From JAEUIV01 sp033763795 (GTDB taxonomy: Bacteria > Planctomycetota > Phycisphaerae > Phycisphaerales > UBA1924): DNA of 22,227 bases. Of this stretch, positions 8,512 to 17,431 are shown in pieces. The notes under the pieces were generated by a model. It was given only the letters and a program-made list of their open reading frames with translations, had not been told where the DNA came from and ran no database searches. The DNA lies in contig JANRJV010000077.1 in NCBI GenBank assembly GCA_033763795.1, positions 1-22,227 on the forward strand. The letters are read 5' to 3'. Every line of letters begins with the position of its first letter. Within the stretch, counting starts at the first letter, position 1. The translations under genes were made by a program, and so were the position numbers.

Positions 8512-9533
8512 TGATCGGCGCGCGGCGTGTGGGGCCCGGCGAGGAGCCCTACGTCATCGCCGAGATCGGCGTGAACCACGACGGCTCGGCGGAGCGCGCC
8601 GTGGAGCTGGTGGAGATCGCGGCGCGTGCGGGGGTGGACGCGGTGAAGTTCCAGCTCTTCCGCGCGTCGATGCTGATGAGCCGGGCGGCGGTGCTGGCGG
8701 CGTACCAGAAGCGGGCGGGGGAGAGCGACCCGGTGGAGATGCTGCGGCGGCTGGAGCTCTCGGCGGAGCAGCTGGCGCCGGCGGTCTTCCGGGCGCATCA
8801 GCACGGGCTGCACGCGATCGTGAGCGTCTTCAGCGTGGGGCTCGTGAAGGAGGCGCACCGGCTGAGCTGGGACGCGTACAAGACCGCGTCGCCCGACATC
8901 ATCAACAAGCCTCTGCTGGACGCGCTGGCGCAGACGGGCAAGCCGCTGATCGTGAGCACGGGGACGGCGACGCTCGAGGAGGTCGCGCGGGCGGGGGTGT
9001 GGATGCGCGGGACGAGCGCGGCGTTCCTGCAGTGCGTGAGCAGCTATCCGGCGGAGGACCGGCACGCGGCGGTGGGGGCGGTGCGCGCGGTCGAGGGGGC
9101 GACGGACCGCGTGGTGGGCTACAGCGATCACACGCCGCGGGTCGAGACGGCGCTGGTGGCGGTGGGCGCGGGGGCGTCGATCCTCGAGAAGCATCTGACG
9201 TACGACCGGGGGGCGGCGGGGCCGGATCACGCGGCGTCGCTGGACGGGGCGCAGATGGCCGAGTACGTGCGGCTGGCGCGGCTGGGGCACGCGCTCATGG
9301 GCGACGGCGTCAAGCGCGTGCTGGACGCGGAGAAGGACGTGCGGCAGGTGTCGCGGCAGTCGCTGACTGCGACGCGGCGCATCCCGCGCGGCAAGGCGAT
9401 CGAGCCGGCGGACCTGACGATCAAGCGGCCCGGGACGGGGATCGAGCCCTGGCGCATGGACGACGTGGTGGGCAGGGTGGCGGCGCGCGACGTCGACGCG
9501 GACATGCCGCTGATGGAAGAGGACGTGAAGTGA
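8499..9533 (+). CDS. neuB: N-acetylneuraminate synthase family protein (NeuB/LegI type)
   Basis: This 344-residue enzyme condenses phosphoenolpyruvate with a six-carbon N-acyl sugar (ManNAc or a diacetamido relative) to form a nine-carbon nonulosonic acid. The catalytic barrel shows IAEIGVNHDG (20-29), VKFQLF, the YSDHT motif and EKHLTYDRGAAGPDHAASL, close to the NeuB active-site signature. The last 60 or so residues form an SAF (antifreeze-like) domain (SRQSLTATRRIPRG, ending in the DADMPLMEEDV region). The length is standard. ATG 8499 is preceded nine bases upstream by GGGGGAG and overlaps neuA by 13 bases. ATG 8511, which overlaps the neuA TGA, is an alternative. The third gene of the operon, it is followed by neuC with a four-base GTGA overlap. 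Confidence 0.92.
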   Translation: MSVLMIGARRVGPGEEPYVIAEIGVNHDGSAERAVELVEIAARAGVDAVKFQLFRASMLMSRAAVLAAYQKRAGESDPVEMLRRLELSAEQLAPAVFRAHQHGLHAIVSVFSVGLVKEAHRLSWDAYKTASPDIINKPLLDALAQTGKPLIVSTGTATLEEVARAGVWMRGTSAAFLQCVSSYPAEDRHAAVGAVRAVEGATDRVVGYSDHTPRVETALVAVGAGASILEKHLTYDRGAAGPDHAASLDGAQMAEYVRLARLGHALMGDGVKRVLDAEKDVRQVSRQSLTATRRIPRGKAIEPADLTIKRPGTGIEPWRMDDVVGRVAARDVDADMPLMEEDVK

Positions 9534-10669
9534 GCGGCGGGGCCGAGCGTCGCGTGGCGGTGGTGACGGGCTCGCGGGCGGAGTTCGGCCTGCTGGAGCC
9601 GGCGCTCGCGGCGCTGGCGCGGCGGCCGGGCGTGCGGACGAGCGTCATCGCGTGCGGGTCGCATCTTGTGGGAGACGAGCCCACGGTGCGCGACATCGAG
9701 GCGGCGGGGTTCGTGGTGGCGGCGCGCGTGCCCATGCAGATGGCGGGACGCACGGGGCGGCTGGAGGACGCGGTCGCGCTGGGGCGGGGCGTGGAGGGGC
9801 TGGCGCGCGTGTACGCGGAGCTGGCGCCCGACTGGGTGCTGGTGCTGGGCGACCGGATCGAGGCGTTCGCGGCGGCGTCGGCGGCGAGCGTGGCGGGCGT
9901 GGGCGTGGCGCATGTTCACGGCGGGGACCGGGCCGAGGGCGTGGCGGACGAGGCGATGCGGCACGCGATCACGAAGCTGGCGCATCTGCACCTGTGCGCG
10001 ACGGCGCAGTCGGCCGAGCGCGTGCGGCGGATGGGCGAGCGGGCGGAGGACGTGCTGGTCGTGGGCTCGCCGGCGGTCGACGGGCTGGATGAGATCGCGG
10101 CGCTCGACGACCGCGCGGCGGCGGAGCTGGGCGATCCGGCGGCGGTGTTCCTGATGCATCCGAGCGGCACGGGGAGCGAGCGCGACGCGGCGGACGGGCG
10201 CGCGCTGCTGGCGGCGCTGGAGCGGAGCCTGTGCGGCCGGGCGGTGCTGTGCCTGGAGCCCAACTTCGACGCGGGGCGCGAGGCGGTGCTGACGATGCTG
10301 AGCGAGGAGGCGGGGCGGCGCGGGTGGCGCGTGCTGGCGCATCTGCCGCGGCGGACGTTCGTGGGGCTGCTGAAACGGCTGGCGGCGCGCGGCGGGGTGC
10401 TGGCGGGCAACAGCTCGGCGGGGCTGATCGAGGCGGCGGCGCTGCGGCTGCCGGCGGTGAACATCGGCGGGCGACAGGCGGGGCGCGAGCGTCCCGATAA
10501 CACGGTTGACGCGGGGGACGCGGCGGCGGCGCCGGGCGCGGTCGAGCGGGCGCTGATGCTGGAGCGTGCGGGGCTGACTCACCCGTACGGGGACGGCCGG
10601 TCGGGCGAGCGGATCGCCGCGGCGCTGGCGGATCGGCGGCCTGAGGTGCGCAAGCGGTGCGTGTTCTGA
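9530..10669 (+). CDS. neuC: UDP-N-acetylglucosamine 2-epimerase, hydrolysing (NeuC/LegG type)
   Basis: This 379-residue enzyme releases UDP and epimerises the sugar (UDP-GlcNAc to ManNAc, or the bacillosamine equivalent), supplying NeuB. Family motifs are SRAEFGLL (15-22), VLGDRIEAFAAA, HVHGGDRAEGVADEAMRHA, and near the end AGNSSAGLIEA with VNIGGRQAGRER, the GT-B nucleotide-sugar pocket. The start is GTG 9530, which overlaps the neuB stop as GTGA and follows the purine-rich GGAAGAGG. It is the last gene of the operon; a G-rich tract with a tandem 12-mer begins right after the stop. LegB/LegC- or PseB/PseC-like genes are absent from the window, so the simplest route is from UDP-GlcNAc, but such genes could lie elsewhere. 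Confidence 0.9.
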   Translation: MSGGAERRVAVVTGSRAEFGLLEPALAALARRPGVRTSVIACGSHLVGDEPTVRDIEAAGFVVAARVPMQMAGRTGRLEDAVALGRGVEGLARVYAELAPDWVLVLGDRIEAFAAASAASVAGVGVAHVHGGDRAEGVADEAMRHAITKLAHLHLCATAQSAERVRRMGERAEDVLVVGSPAVDGLDEIAALDDRAAAELGDPAAVFLMHPSGTGSERDAADGRALLAALERSLCGRAVLCLEPNFDAGREAVLTMLSEEAGRRGWRVLAHLPRRTFVGLLKRLAARGGVLAGNSSAGLIEAAALRLPAVNIGGRQAGRERPDNTVDAGDAAAAPGAVERALMLERAGLTHPYGDGRSGERIAAALADRRPEVRKRCVF

Positions 10670-10711
10670 GGGCGGCGGGGACGGGTGCGGGGGCGGGTGC
10701 GGGGGGGCCGA
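10670..10711 (+). repeat. G-run tract with perfect tandem 12-mer, possible G-quadruplex
   Basis: Immediately after the neuC stop come at least six runs of three or more G separated by 1-4 bases. They include two adjacent copies of CGGGTGCGGGGG (10682-10693 and 10694-10705). The spacing fits a G-quadruplex on the plus strand and in the mRNA, perhaps affecting the 3' end of the operon transcript. Effect is inference. Confidence 0.5.
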
Positions 10712-10849
10712 GCGGGCCGGCGCGGGGGGTTGATGTGGACCGCCGCGTGCGAGCCAATCGGGCGAAGTGAGCAAAGTTGGTGGATTGAATCGTCGATGCA
10801 CAACCCGCCGGTGGTCCGTTTCCGGGCCAGCGACGCGGGAGATCAGGGC

Positions 10850-11740
10850 ATGACGGTCAAGTCTGCGGACAGCGCTCAGGTTGTGACGGCGGCGGTGCGC
10901 GAGGTGAGCCAGATCGCGACGCTGCCCGAGATCACGCTGAAGATCGTCGAGCTGGTCGAGAGCCCGTCGTCGACGGCGCAGGACCTTCACAACGTCATCT
11001 CGAACGACCCGGCGCTGTGCAGCCGGATCCTGAAGGTCGTGAACTCATCGTTCTACGGCATGCCGGGGCAGATCGGGTCGATCAACCGCGCGATCGTGCT
11101 GCTGGGGCTGAACGCGGTGAAGAACATCGCGATCAGCGCGAGCCTGGCGAAGCTCTTCAAGGGCGGCCAGCTCTGCCCCTCGTTCAGCGCGAAGGACCTG
11201 TGGAAACACTCGGTGGCGACGGCGGCGACGAGCAAGCTTCTCGCCGACGCGATGGGCCTGGGGCTGACCGACGAGGCGTTCCTGGCGGGGCTGATCCACG
11301 ACATCGGGATCATGGTCGAGCTGCAGTACGACCGGGCGAAGCTGATAGAGGTCGTGAACCAGCTGGGGGCCGCGTCGGCGGGCGCGGCGCCGACGGTCGA
11401 CATGCTGGAGGTCGAGCAGCGCGTCTTCGGCGCGACGCACCAGGAGTTCGGCAAGGGCCTGTGCGAGAAGTGGAAGTTCCCCAAGAGCTTCGCCGCGGTC
11501 GCGGGGTTCCATCACGCGCCGCTGACGCTGCCCGAGCAGCAGCGGACGCTGCCGTGCATCGTGTCGGCGGCGGACCACATCTCCGCGAGCCTGGGCGGCG
11601 GGTTCCGCCTGGACGTGCGCGACACGACGATCGATCCGGCGGTGCTGGACGTGCTGAAACTGCCGGCGGCGAAGATCGATGAACTGAAGCAGACGCTCCC
11701 CAAGCAGATCGCGGAGGTCGAGGCGCTGCTGGCGGGGTGA
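10850..11740 (+). CDS. HDOD domain signal-transduction protein
   Basis: The 296-residue cytoplasmic product is a stand-alone HDOD domain: LPEITLKIVELVE (24-36), the VISNDPALCSRILKVVNSSFYG signature region, LLGLNAVKNIAIS, KHSVATAATSKLLA and GLIHDIGIM. HDOD proteins derive from HD hydrolases, usually lack activity, and act in signalling networks such as motility and chemotaxis. There is no receiver or output domain here. ATG 10850 has GGGAG eight bases upstream. ATG 10796 (18 more residues) is an alternative: it has TTGAAT five bases before it and could be leaderless. It is separated from neuC by 180 bases, so it is probably a separate unit, and it ends facing der across two hairpins. Confidence 0.85.
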   Translation: MTVKSADSAQVVTAAVREVSQIATLPEITLKIVELVESPSSTAQDLHNVISNDPALCSRILKVVNSSFYGMPGQIGSINRAIVLLGLNAVKNIAISASLAKLFKGGQLCPSFSAKDLWKHSVATAATSKLLADAMGLGLTDEAFLAGLIHDIGIMVELQYDRAKLIEVVNQLGAASAGAAPTVDMLEVEQRVFGATHQEFGKGLCEKWKFPKSFAAVAGFHHAPLTLPEQQRTLPCIVSAADHISASLGGGFRLDVRDTTIDPAVLDVLKLPAAKIDELKQTLPKQIAEVEALLAG

Positions 11741-11760
11741 TGACACAACGGACCTTGCCG

Positions 11761-11782
11761 CGGGTCGCAGGGAAGCGACCCG
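11761..11782. terminator. 8-bp GC hairpin between convergent HDOD and der genes
   Basis: CGGGTCGC (11761-11768) and GCGACCCG (11775-11782) form a perfect stem with an AGGGAA loop, 20 bases after the HDOD stop. It lacks an adjacent T-tract. It may strengthen termination from both sides together with the following hairpin. Confidence 0.45.
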
Positions 11783-11818
11783 GGGCGCGGTCCTTCAGGT
11801 TCTCTCTTTCTCCCTCCG

Positions 11819-11853
11819 GGCGGCATGGCGACAGCTGTGCCGCCTGTGTTTTT
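11819..11853 (+). terminator. Likely intrinsic terminator of the HDOD gene
   Basis: GGCGGCA (11819-11825) pairs with TGCCGCC (11838-11844) around a 12-base loop, followed by TGTGTTTTT with five T at 11849-11853. It lies about 80 bases after the HDOD stop and 39 bases before the end of der on the opposite strand. Confidence 0.55.
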
Positions 11854-11891
11854 GGGGTGAGCGCGCGGGAGCGCGGCGGGGGGGACGCGGT

Positions 11892-13631
11892 TCAGGTCGA
11901 GGAGCCGCGGCGGCGGCCGGCGTCGTCGTCCTCGGCGTCGTCGCCGTCGTCGTCGGTGTGATCATCGTCGCCGTCGATCTCGAGGATGTCCTCGTCGGCG
12001 TCGTCGGTGTCGTCGTCGATGATGAGCGCGTCCTCATCGAACTGATCTTCCTCTGTGAAGTCGATCTCGAGAGCTTCTTCTCCCGTAGGAGCGGAGCGGC
12101 GGGCGCCGGCGCGGCGTTGCACGGGGTCGAAGGCGGGGACGAGGCGGCCCTCGTCGTCACCCTCGGCGGCCGAGGCCGGGCCGCGGCGGCTCTTGAGGGC
12201 GCCGAGCTCGACGCGCTGGCGCTCGCGGATGATCAGGCGGATGGGGATCTCCGCGAAGGGGAGCTCCTCGTGCAGGCGGTTGAGCAGGAAGCGCTGGTAG
12301 GGGCCCGTGAAGAGCTCGGGGTGGTTGACGACCATGACGATGGTGGGCGGGAGGACGCCGACCTGCGAGACGTAAAGGATCTTGGCGCGCTGGCCGGACT
12401 TGCTGGCGGGGTTGCGCTCCTGGAGGATGGCGCGGATGGTCTCGTTGAGCTGGGCGGTGGGGACGCGCTGGCGGGCCTGGCTAAAGAGGTCGAAGGCGAC
12501 GTCGACGGCTTCGCGCAGGCCGAAGGTCTCGACGGAGGAGGTAAAGACGATGGGGCAGATGGACATGCCCTTGAGTTCCTGGGCGATGTACTCGGCGTAG
12601 TCCTCGGGGGAGACGACGGCGCCCTTGCGGTTCTTCTTTCCTTGGACGAGGTCCCACTTGGTGACGACGATGGCGCAGGGCTTGTGCTCGGCGAGGACGC
12701 GGGCGCCCAGGCGCTTGTCGACGCCCGAGATCTCCTGCGTGGCGTCGAGCAGGAGCAGGACGACGTCTGCGCGGGCGATCGCCAGCAGCGAGCGGTGGAA
12801 GGCCCAGTGCTCGACGGCGTCGGCGAACTTGGAGCGGCGGCGGACGCCGGCGGTGTCGATGGCGACGAGCGTGCGTCCCTCCATCTGGAAGCGGACGTCG
12901 ATGGAGTCGCGGGTGGTGCCGGCGATCTCGGAGACGATGCAGCGCTCCTCGCCCGCGAGGGCGTTGACGAAGCTGCTCTTGCCGGCGTTGCGGCGTCCCA
13001 CGAGGGCGATGCGCATCTCCGGGTAGACCCGGGCCTGCTCGTCGCGCGTCGCCTCGGGGACGAGGGCGTAGAGCTTCTCGCGGAAGTCGCGGCGGCGGTA
13101 GTTGGTCTTGGCCGAGACGAGCAGCGGCTCGCCGAAGCCCAGCGAGGCGGCGTCGAAGGCGTGGCCCTCCCAGCTCATGGCGTCGACCTTGTTGGCGACG
13201 ACGATGACGGGGGCGGGGGTTCGGCCCTCGGTGGGGCGGGTTCGTTCGCGGAGGAGGCGCGCGATGGTCTGATCGAGCGCGGTGATGCCGCTCTGGGCGT
13301 CGACGGCGAAGAGGATGAGGTCGGAGCGTTCGACGGCGGCGGCGATCTGTCCCTCGATGGCGGCGGTGAGGCGTGAGAGGTCTTCACCGGCGTCGTCGAA
13401 GCGCTGGCCGTCGGCGGTGTAGACGCCGTAGCCCCCGGTGTCGGTGAGCTCGACGAGCTTGACGGGGTCGGTGGGGTCCGGTCCTTCGAGCTCGATGAGT
13501 GAGGTGACGCGGTCTCTGGTGACTCCCGGGGTGGGGTCGACGATGGAGACCTTGGCGCCCGCGAGCATGTTCATGAGGGACGACTTGCCGACGTTCGGTC
13601 GGCCGACGATTGCGACGCGGGAGACGGGCAT
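11892..13631 (-). CDS. der: Ribosome-assembly GTPase Der (EngA) with acidic C-terminal extension
   Basis: Der carries two GTPase domains and acts in 50S subunit maturation. The first domain has GRPNVGKSS (10-18), DTGGYG and NKVD. The second has GRRNAGKSS, DTAGVRRRSK and TKWD. The C-terminal KH-like domain ends near IPIRLIIRERQ at about 465. The protein is 579 residues, against roughly 430-490 for most homologues. The excess is a disordered-looking tail of about 110 residues: first basic/Ala-rich, then very rich in Asp and Glu, ending in RRRGSST. The second P-loop differs from the usual GRPNVGKS in two positions. The start ATG at 13631 has no Shine-Dalgarno; TACACT lies six bases before it. 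The ABC gene lies 64 bases upstream on the same strand, so co-transcription is possible. Confidence 0.95.
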   Translation of the reverse strand: MPVSRVAIVGRPNVGKSSLMNMLAGAKVSIVDPTPGVTRDRVTSLIELEGPDPTDPVKLVELTDTGGYGVYTADGQRFDDAGEDLSRLTAAIEGQIAAAVERSDLILFAVDAQSGITALDQTIARLLRERTRPTEGRTPAPVIVVANKVDAMSWEGHAFDAASLGFGEPLLVSAKTNYRRRDFREKLYALVPEATRDEQARVYPEMRIALVGRRNAGKSSFVNALAGEERCIVSEIAGTTRDSIDVRFQMEGRTLVAIDTAGVRRRSKFADAVEHWAFHRSLLAIARADVVLLLLDATQEISGVDKRLGARVLAEHKPCAIVVTKWDLVQGKKNRKGAVVSPEDYAEYIAQELKGMSICPIVFTSSVETFGLREAVDVAFDLFSQARQRVPTAQLNETIRAILQERNPASKSGQRAKILYVSQVGVLPPTIVMVVNHPELFTGPYQRFLLNRLHEELPFAEIPIRLIIRERQRVELGALKSRRGPASAAEGDDEGRLVPAFDPVQRRAGARRSAPTGEEALEIDFTEEDQFDEDALIIDDDTDDADEDILEIDGDDDHTDDDGDDAEDDDAGRRRGSST

Positions 13632-13637
13632 GCGGGG

Positions 13638-13643
13638 AGTGTA
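13638..13643 (-). promoter_or_regulatory. TACACT -10-like element six bases before der ATG (leaderless candidate)
   Basis: On the minus strand TACACT (4/6 to TATAAT) is followed by CCCCGC and then the der ATG. Transcription would start at or next to the start codon. The identical element and spacing recur before the gene at 22035. No -35 match is visible. Confidence 0.35.
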
Positions 13644-13695
13644 GGGGCGGGGCGGGGCGGGGGAGGCGGCGGCGCCCGCGGCGCGCGGCGTGGCG

Positions 13696-15531
<1,836 letters not shown>

Positions 15532-15541
15532 TCAGATGGTG

Positions 15542-15547
15542 ATTATG
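15542..15547 (-). promoter_or_regulatory. CATAAT -10-like element just upstream of the ABC exporter gene
   Basis: CATAAT (5/6 to TATAAT) on the minus strand lies ten bases before the ABC ATG, implying a leader of only about four bases. There is no recognisable -35 at 17 bases upstream. Confidence 0.35.
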
Positions 15548-15590
15548 ACGAAGTTGCGCGGCGCGGGCGCTCGGCGGGCCGGGGCGGGCG

Positions 15591-15606
15591 CGGGACAGCG
15601 GTCCCG
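15591..15606. terminator. Short GC hairpin between the winged-helix gene and the ABC gene
   Basis: CGGGAC (15591-15596) and GTCCCG (15601-15606) form a 6-bp stem with an AGCG loop. It lies 73 bases after the stop of the winged-helix gene. There is no T-tract, so termination is only possible, not shown. Confidence 0.25.
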
Positions 15607-15678
15607 GGCGCTCGGCGTGGGCGGGCGCGGGGGGAGGTGATGATCGGGATGTGGAGCGGCCGCGGGGCGCGGCGGGGT

Positions 15679-16092
15679 TCAGCTCTTAACGGTGTACTTG
15701 CCCCGGCCGACGCGCTTGAAGCGCTTGTCCTTGATGAGAGCCTGGTTGACGATGGTGCGGAAGTTGGGGCTGGTGGTCTGGTAGCCGGCGCGCTGGACGG
15801 CCTCGGCGACCTCGGTGACGCTCATGGTCGCGGAGGCGAGGACCTTGGCGAGTGCTTCGACGAGGTTGGAGTCGTTGCGTGGGCGGAGGCGCCCGCCGCC
15901 GTCGGCGGAGCGACCGCGGCGTCCGCCGCCCAGCTGGGCGATCTGGGCGTCGATTTCCGAGAGCTGATCGACGAGCCGGGCGCGCTTGCGCTCGAGCTTC
16001 TGGACGGCGCGGCCGGCGGTGCGCTCGCGGCGGCGGAGCTCGCGCTGCAGGTCGGCGATGGAGAGAGTGTCAAGAGAAGAACGCTTGGCCAT
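15679..16092 (-). CDS. Coiled-coil plus winged-helix (HARE-HTH-like) protein
   Basis: The 137-residue product has two parts. Residues of about 8-55 are a charged heptad-like helix (LQRELRRRERTAGRAVQKLERKR region, then LVDQLSEIDAQIAQL), probably a coiled coil for dimerisation. A Gly/Arg-rich linker follows. Residues of about 76-137 resemble a small winged helix: LVEALAKVL, MSVTEVAEAVQRAGYQT, FRTIVNQALIKDKRF, ending VGRGKYTV. The closing wing is typical of HARE-HTH-type DNA-binding domains. A role as an abundant DNA-binding or regulatory protein is inference. It has its own candidate promoter with a leader of about 105 bases. AAAGGG lies about 12 bases before the ATG. The flanking genes are 147 and 224 bases away, so it is probably monocistronic. 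Confidence 0.75.
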   Translation of the reverse strand: MAKRSSLDTLSIADLQRELRRRERTAGRAVQKLERKRARLVDQLSEIDAQIAQLGGGRRGRSADGGGRLRPRNDSNLVEALAKVLASATMSVTEVAEAVQRAGYQTTSPNFRTIVNQALIKDKRFKRVGRGKYTVKS

Positions 16093-16203
16093 TGAACACG
16101 AACCCTTTCAAGCCCGGACACCAATGAAGGCCGCCGGGGGGAGGCGGCTACACACGACTGATCCCGGAATCACGTAAGGGAACATGCGTCCCGGGTACAG
16201 AAC

Positions 16204-16234
16204 ATAAGAGTCCCCGGCCGCGAATGCAAGTCAA
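16204..16234 (-). promoter_or_regulatory. Candidate sigma70-type promoter for the winged-helix gene
   Basis: On the minus strand TTGACT (complement of 16229-16234) and TCTTAT (complement of 16204-16209) are separated by 19 bases. The -35 matches 5/6 and the -10 4/6, but the spacer is long. Initiation near 16197 would leave a leader of about 105 bases containing a GCCGCC/GGCGGC hairpin (16130-16148). Confidence 0.4.
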
Positions 16235-16250
16235 GCGCGTTGCGGCGGAT

Positions 16251-16316
16251 GTGCCTCTGATGCAGGGTCCTGATCGCGCCGGGCCCTTGCGGACAAAGTT
16301 CTCATTTCAGAGGTGC
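16251..16316. repeat. Imperfect inverted repeat downstream of the tail-anchored protein gene
   Basis: CCTCTGA (16254-16260) and TCAGAGG (16307-16313) are perfectly complementary and extend by three more pairs, two of them G-T. They enclose 46 bases directly after the stop of the minus-strand gene ending at 16317. It could close a structured 3' end, but no T-tract is seen. Confidence 0.25.
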
Positions 16317-17228
16317 TTATCCCAGCAGGAGGTAGAGCCAGACGCACGCGGCGTTAAAGAGCGTGACGAGCGCGAACCACCCAACCAGATCGCGGACAGA
16401 CGCGGGGACGTGAGAAAGAGGCCACGCAAGAATCCGCGCGCAGAGCGCGGCAATGCGCGGCGTGCCTCGGGGCGCATGCGCGACGACGCCGGCGGGGGCG
16501 GGCGCCTCAGCGGGAGCGATGATCACGGGAACGGGCGCCGGCGCAGAAACCGCGCGGGCCTCGCCCGCGGTATCGGCGGCGGGTTCGGTGCCGGGGGGCG
16601 TGCCGGACGATGCGGGCTGATCGGCGGGAGCGGCCGGGTCGGCGTCCGCGGCGGGTTCGGCGGGGGCGGCGCTCTCGGGCGTTTCGATGAGGTGATGTGC
16701 GGTCGAGGAGAGCACGTCGTCGATGGCGGCGACGTCGCGGGCGGCCTGACCGGTCGATTCGGTTGAGGCGGTTGGCGCGTCGGGGCCGGGGTCGGCGCTC
16801 GCGTCGAGATCTGCGGCGGCTTCGGGCGCGGGCGGCTCGGCGGAGCCGGGGGCGGACGGAGCGGGATCTTCCGGAGTCTGGAGGAGATTTTGCGCCTGCG
16901 AGACGGCTTCTTCGATGGCGCCCTCGAGGGCCGAGGCGGGGGGCGTGAGCTCGGCCGAGGCGGCATCGGCGGGTTCGTGGGCTGTCGCGGAGCTTTCGGC
17001 GGGCTCGGCGGCGGCGGGCGGCGCGATGTCAGCGTCGGGCTCGGCGGCGCGGGCGGTGGCGGCTTCCTCTTCCATGAGGACCTGCGCCTCGGCGATGCCC
17101 TGATCGATCTCCTTGAGGAGAGAGTCGAGCTTCTCTTCGAGCGATGGGGGCGCGGCGCTCTCGGCGGCGCCGGCGTCCGGGCCGGGAGCGCGAGCGGCGT
17201 CGAGAGTTGGGTCGGCGACCTGGCTCAT
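16317..17228 (-). CDS. Acidic Ala/Pro-rich protein with C-terminal membrane anchor
   Basis: The 303-residue product is low-complexity Ala/Pro/Glu-rich sequence broken by three short amphipathic helices: SLEEKLDSLLKEIDQGIAEA, ALEGAIEEAVSQAQNLLQTPE and VAAIDDVLSSTAHHLIETPE. The last two are followed by similar Pro/Ala linkers, so they may be repeats. A single hydrophobic segment at the extreme C-terminus (VGWFALVTLFNAACVWLYLLLG) ends the protein, making it tail-anchored with the bulk in the cytoplasm. No known domain is recognised. I chose ATG 17228. The frame continues upstream to a GTG at 17390 with plausible coding (TPALFGASENPPSTN), which would give 357 residues and leave 41 bases to rsmE. 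No Shine-Dalgarno supports either start. Confidence 0.65.
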   Translation of the reverse strand: MSQVADPTLDAARAPGPDAGAAESAAPPSLEEKLDSLLKEIDQGIAEAQVLMEEEAATARAAEPDADIAPPAAAEPAESSATAHEPADAASAELTPPASALEGAIEEAVSQAQNLLQTPEDPAPSAPGSAEPPAPEAAADLDASADPGPDAPTASTESTGQAARDVAAIDDVLSSTAHHLIETPESAAPAEPAADADPAAPADQPASSGTPPGTEPAADTAGEARAVSAPAPVPVIIAPAEAPAPAGVVAHAPRGTPRIAALCARILAWPLSHVPASVRDLVGWFALVTLFNAACVWLYLLLG

Positions 17229-17431
17229 GGGTGCGGCGATGAAGGCTGGATCATCTTCGGCGGCCCGCCCGGTGAACTCAAGGGCGCTGTTGGTGCTGGG
17301 CGGGTTCTCGGACGCCCCGAAGAGGGCGGGGGTGCGGGGGGCGGGGGGCGGCGCGTGCGGGCGAGGCCGGTTCGTGGGATGGTAGTGCACGGGGCGAGGG
17401 GTCGCGACGAAGGCTGCGGAGCGAGGGCGGC

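Noticed and set aside
9227..10990. 587-residue minus-strand frame opposite neuB and neuC
   Set aside because: Antisense shadow of genes with clear family motifs; its translation is Arg/His/Gln/Pro-rich.
11958..13376. 472-residue plus-strand frame opposite der
   Set aside because: Antisense shadow rich in Gly, Ala, Asp and Glu; der on the other strand has all GTPase motifs in order.
16315..16323. TTATCCCAG as a DnaA-box-like sequence
   Set aside because: It differs from TTATCCACA at two positions, stands alone, and is the stop codon end of a gene.
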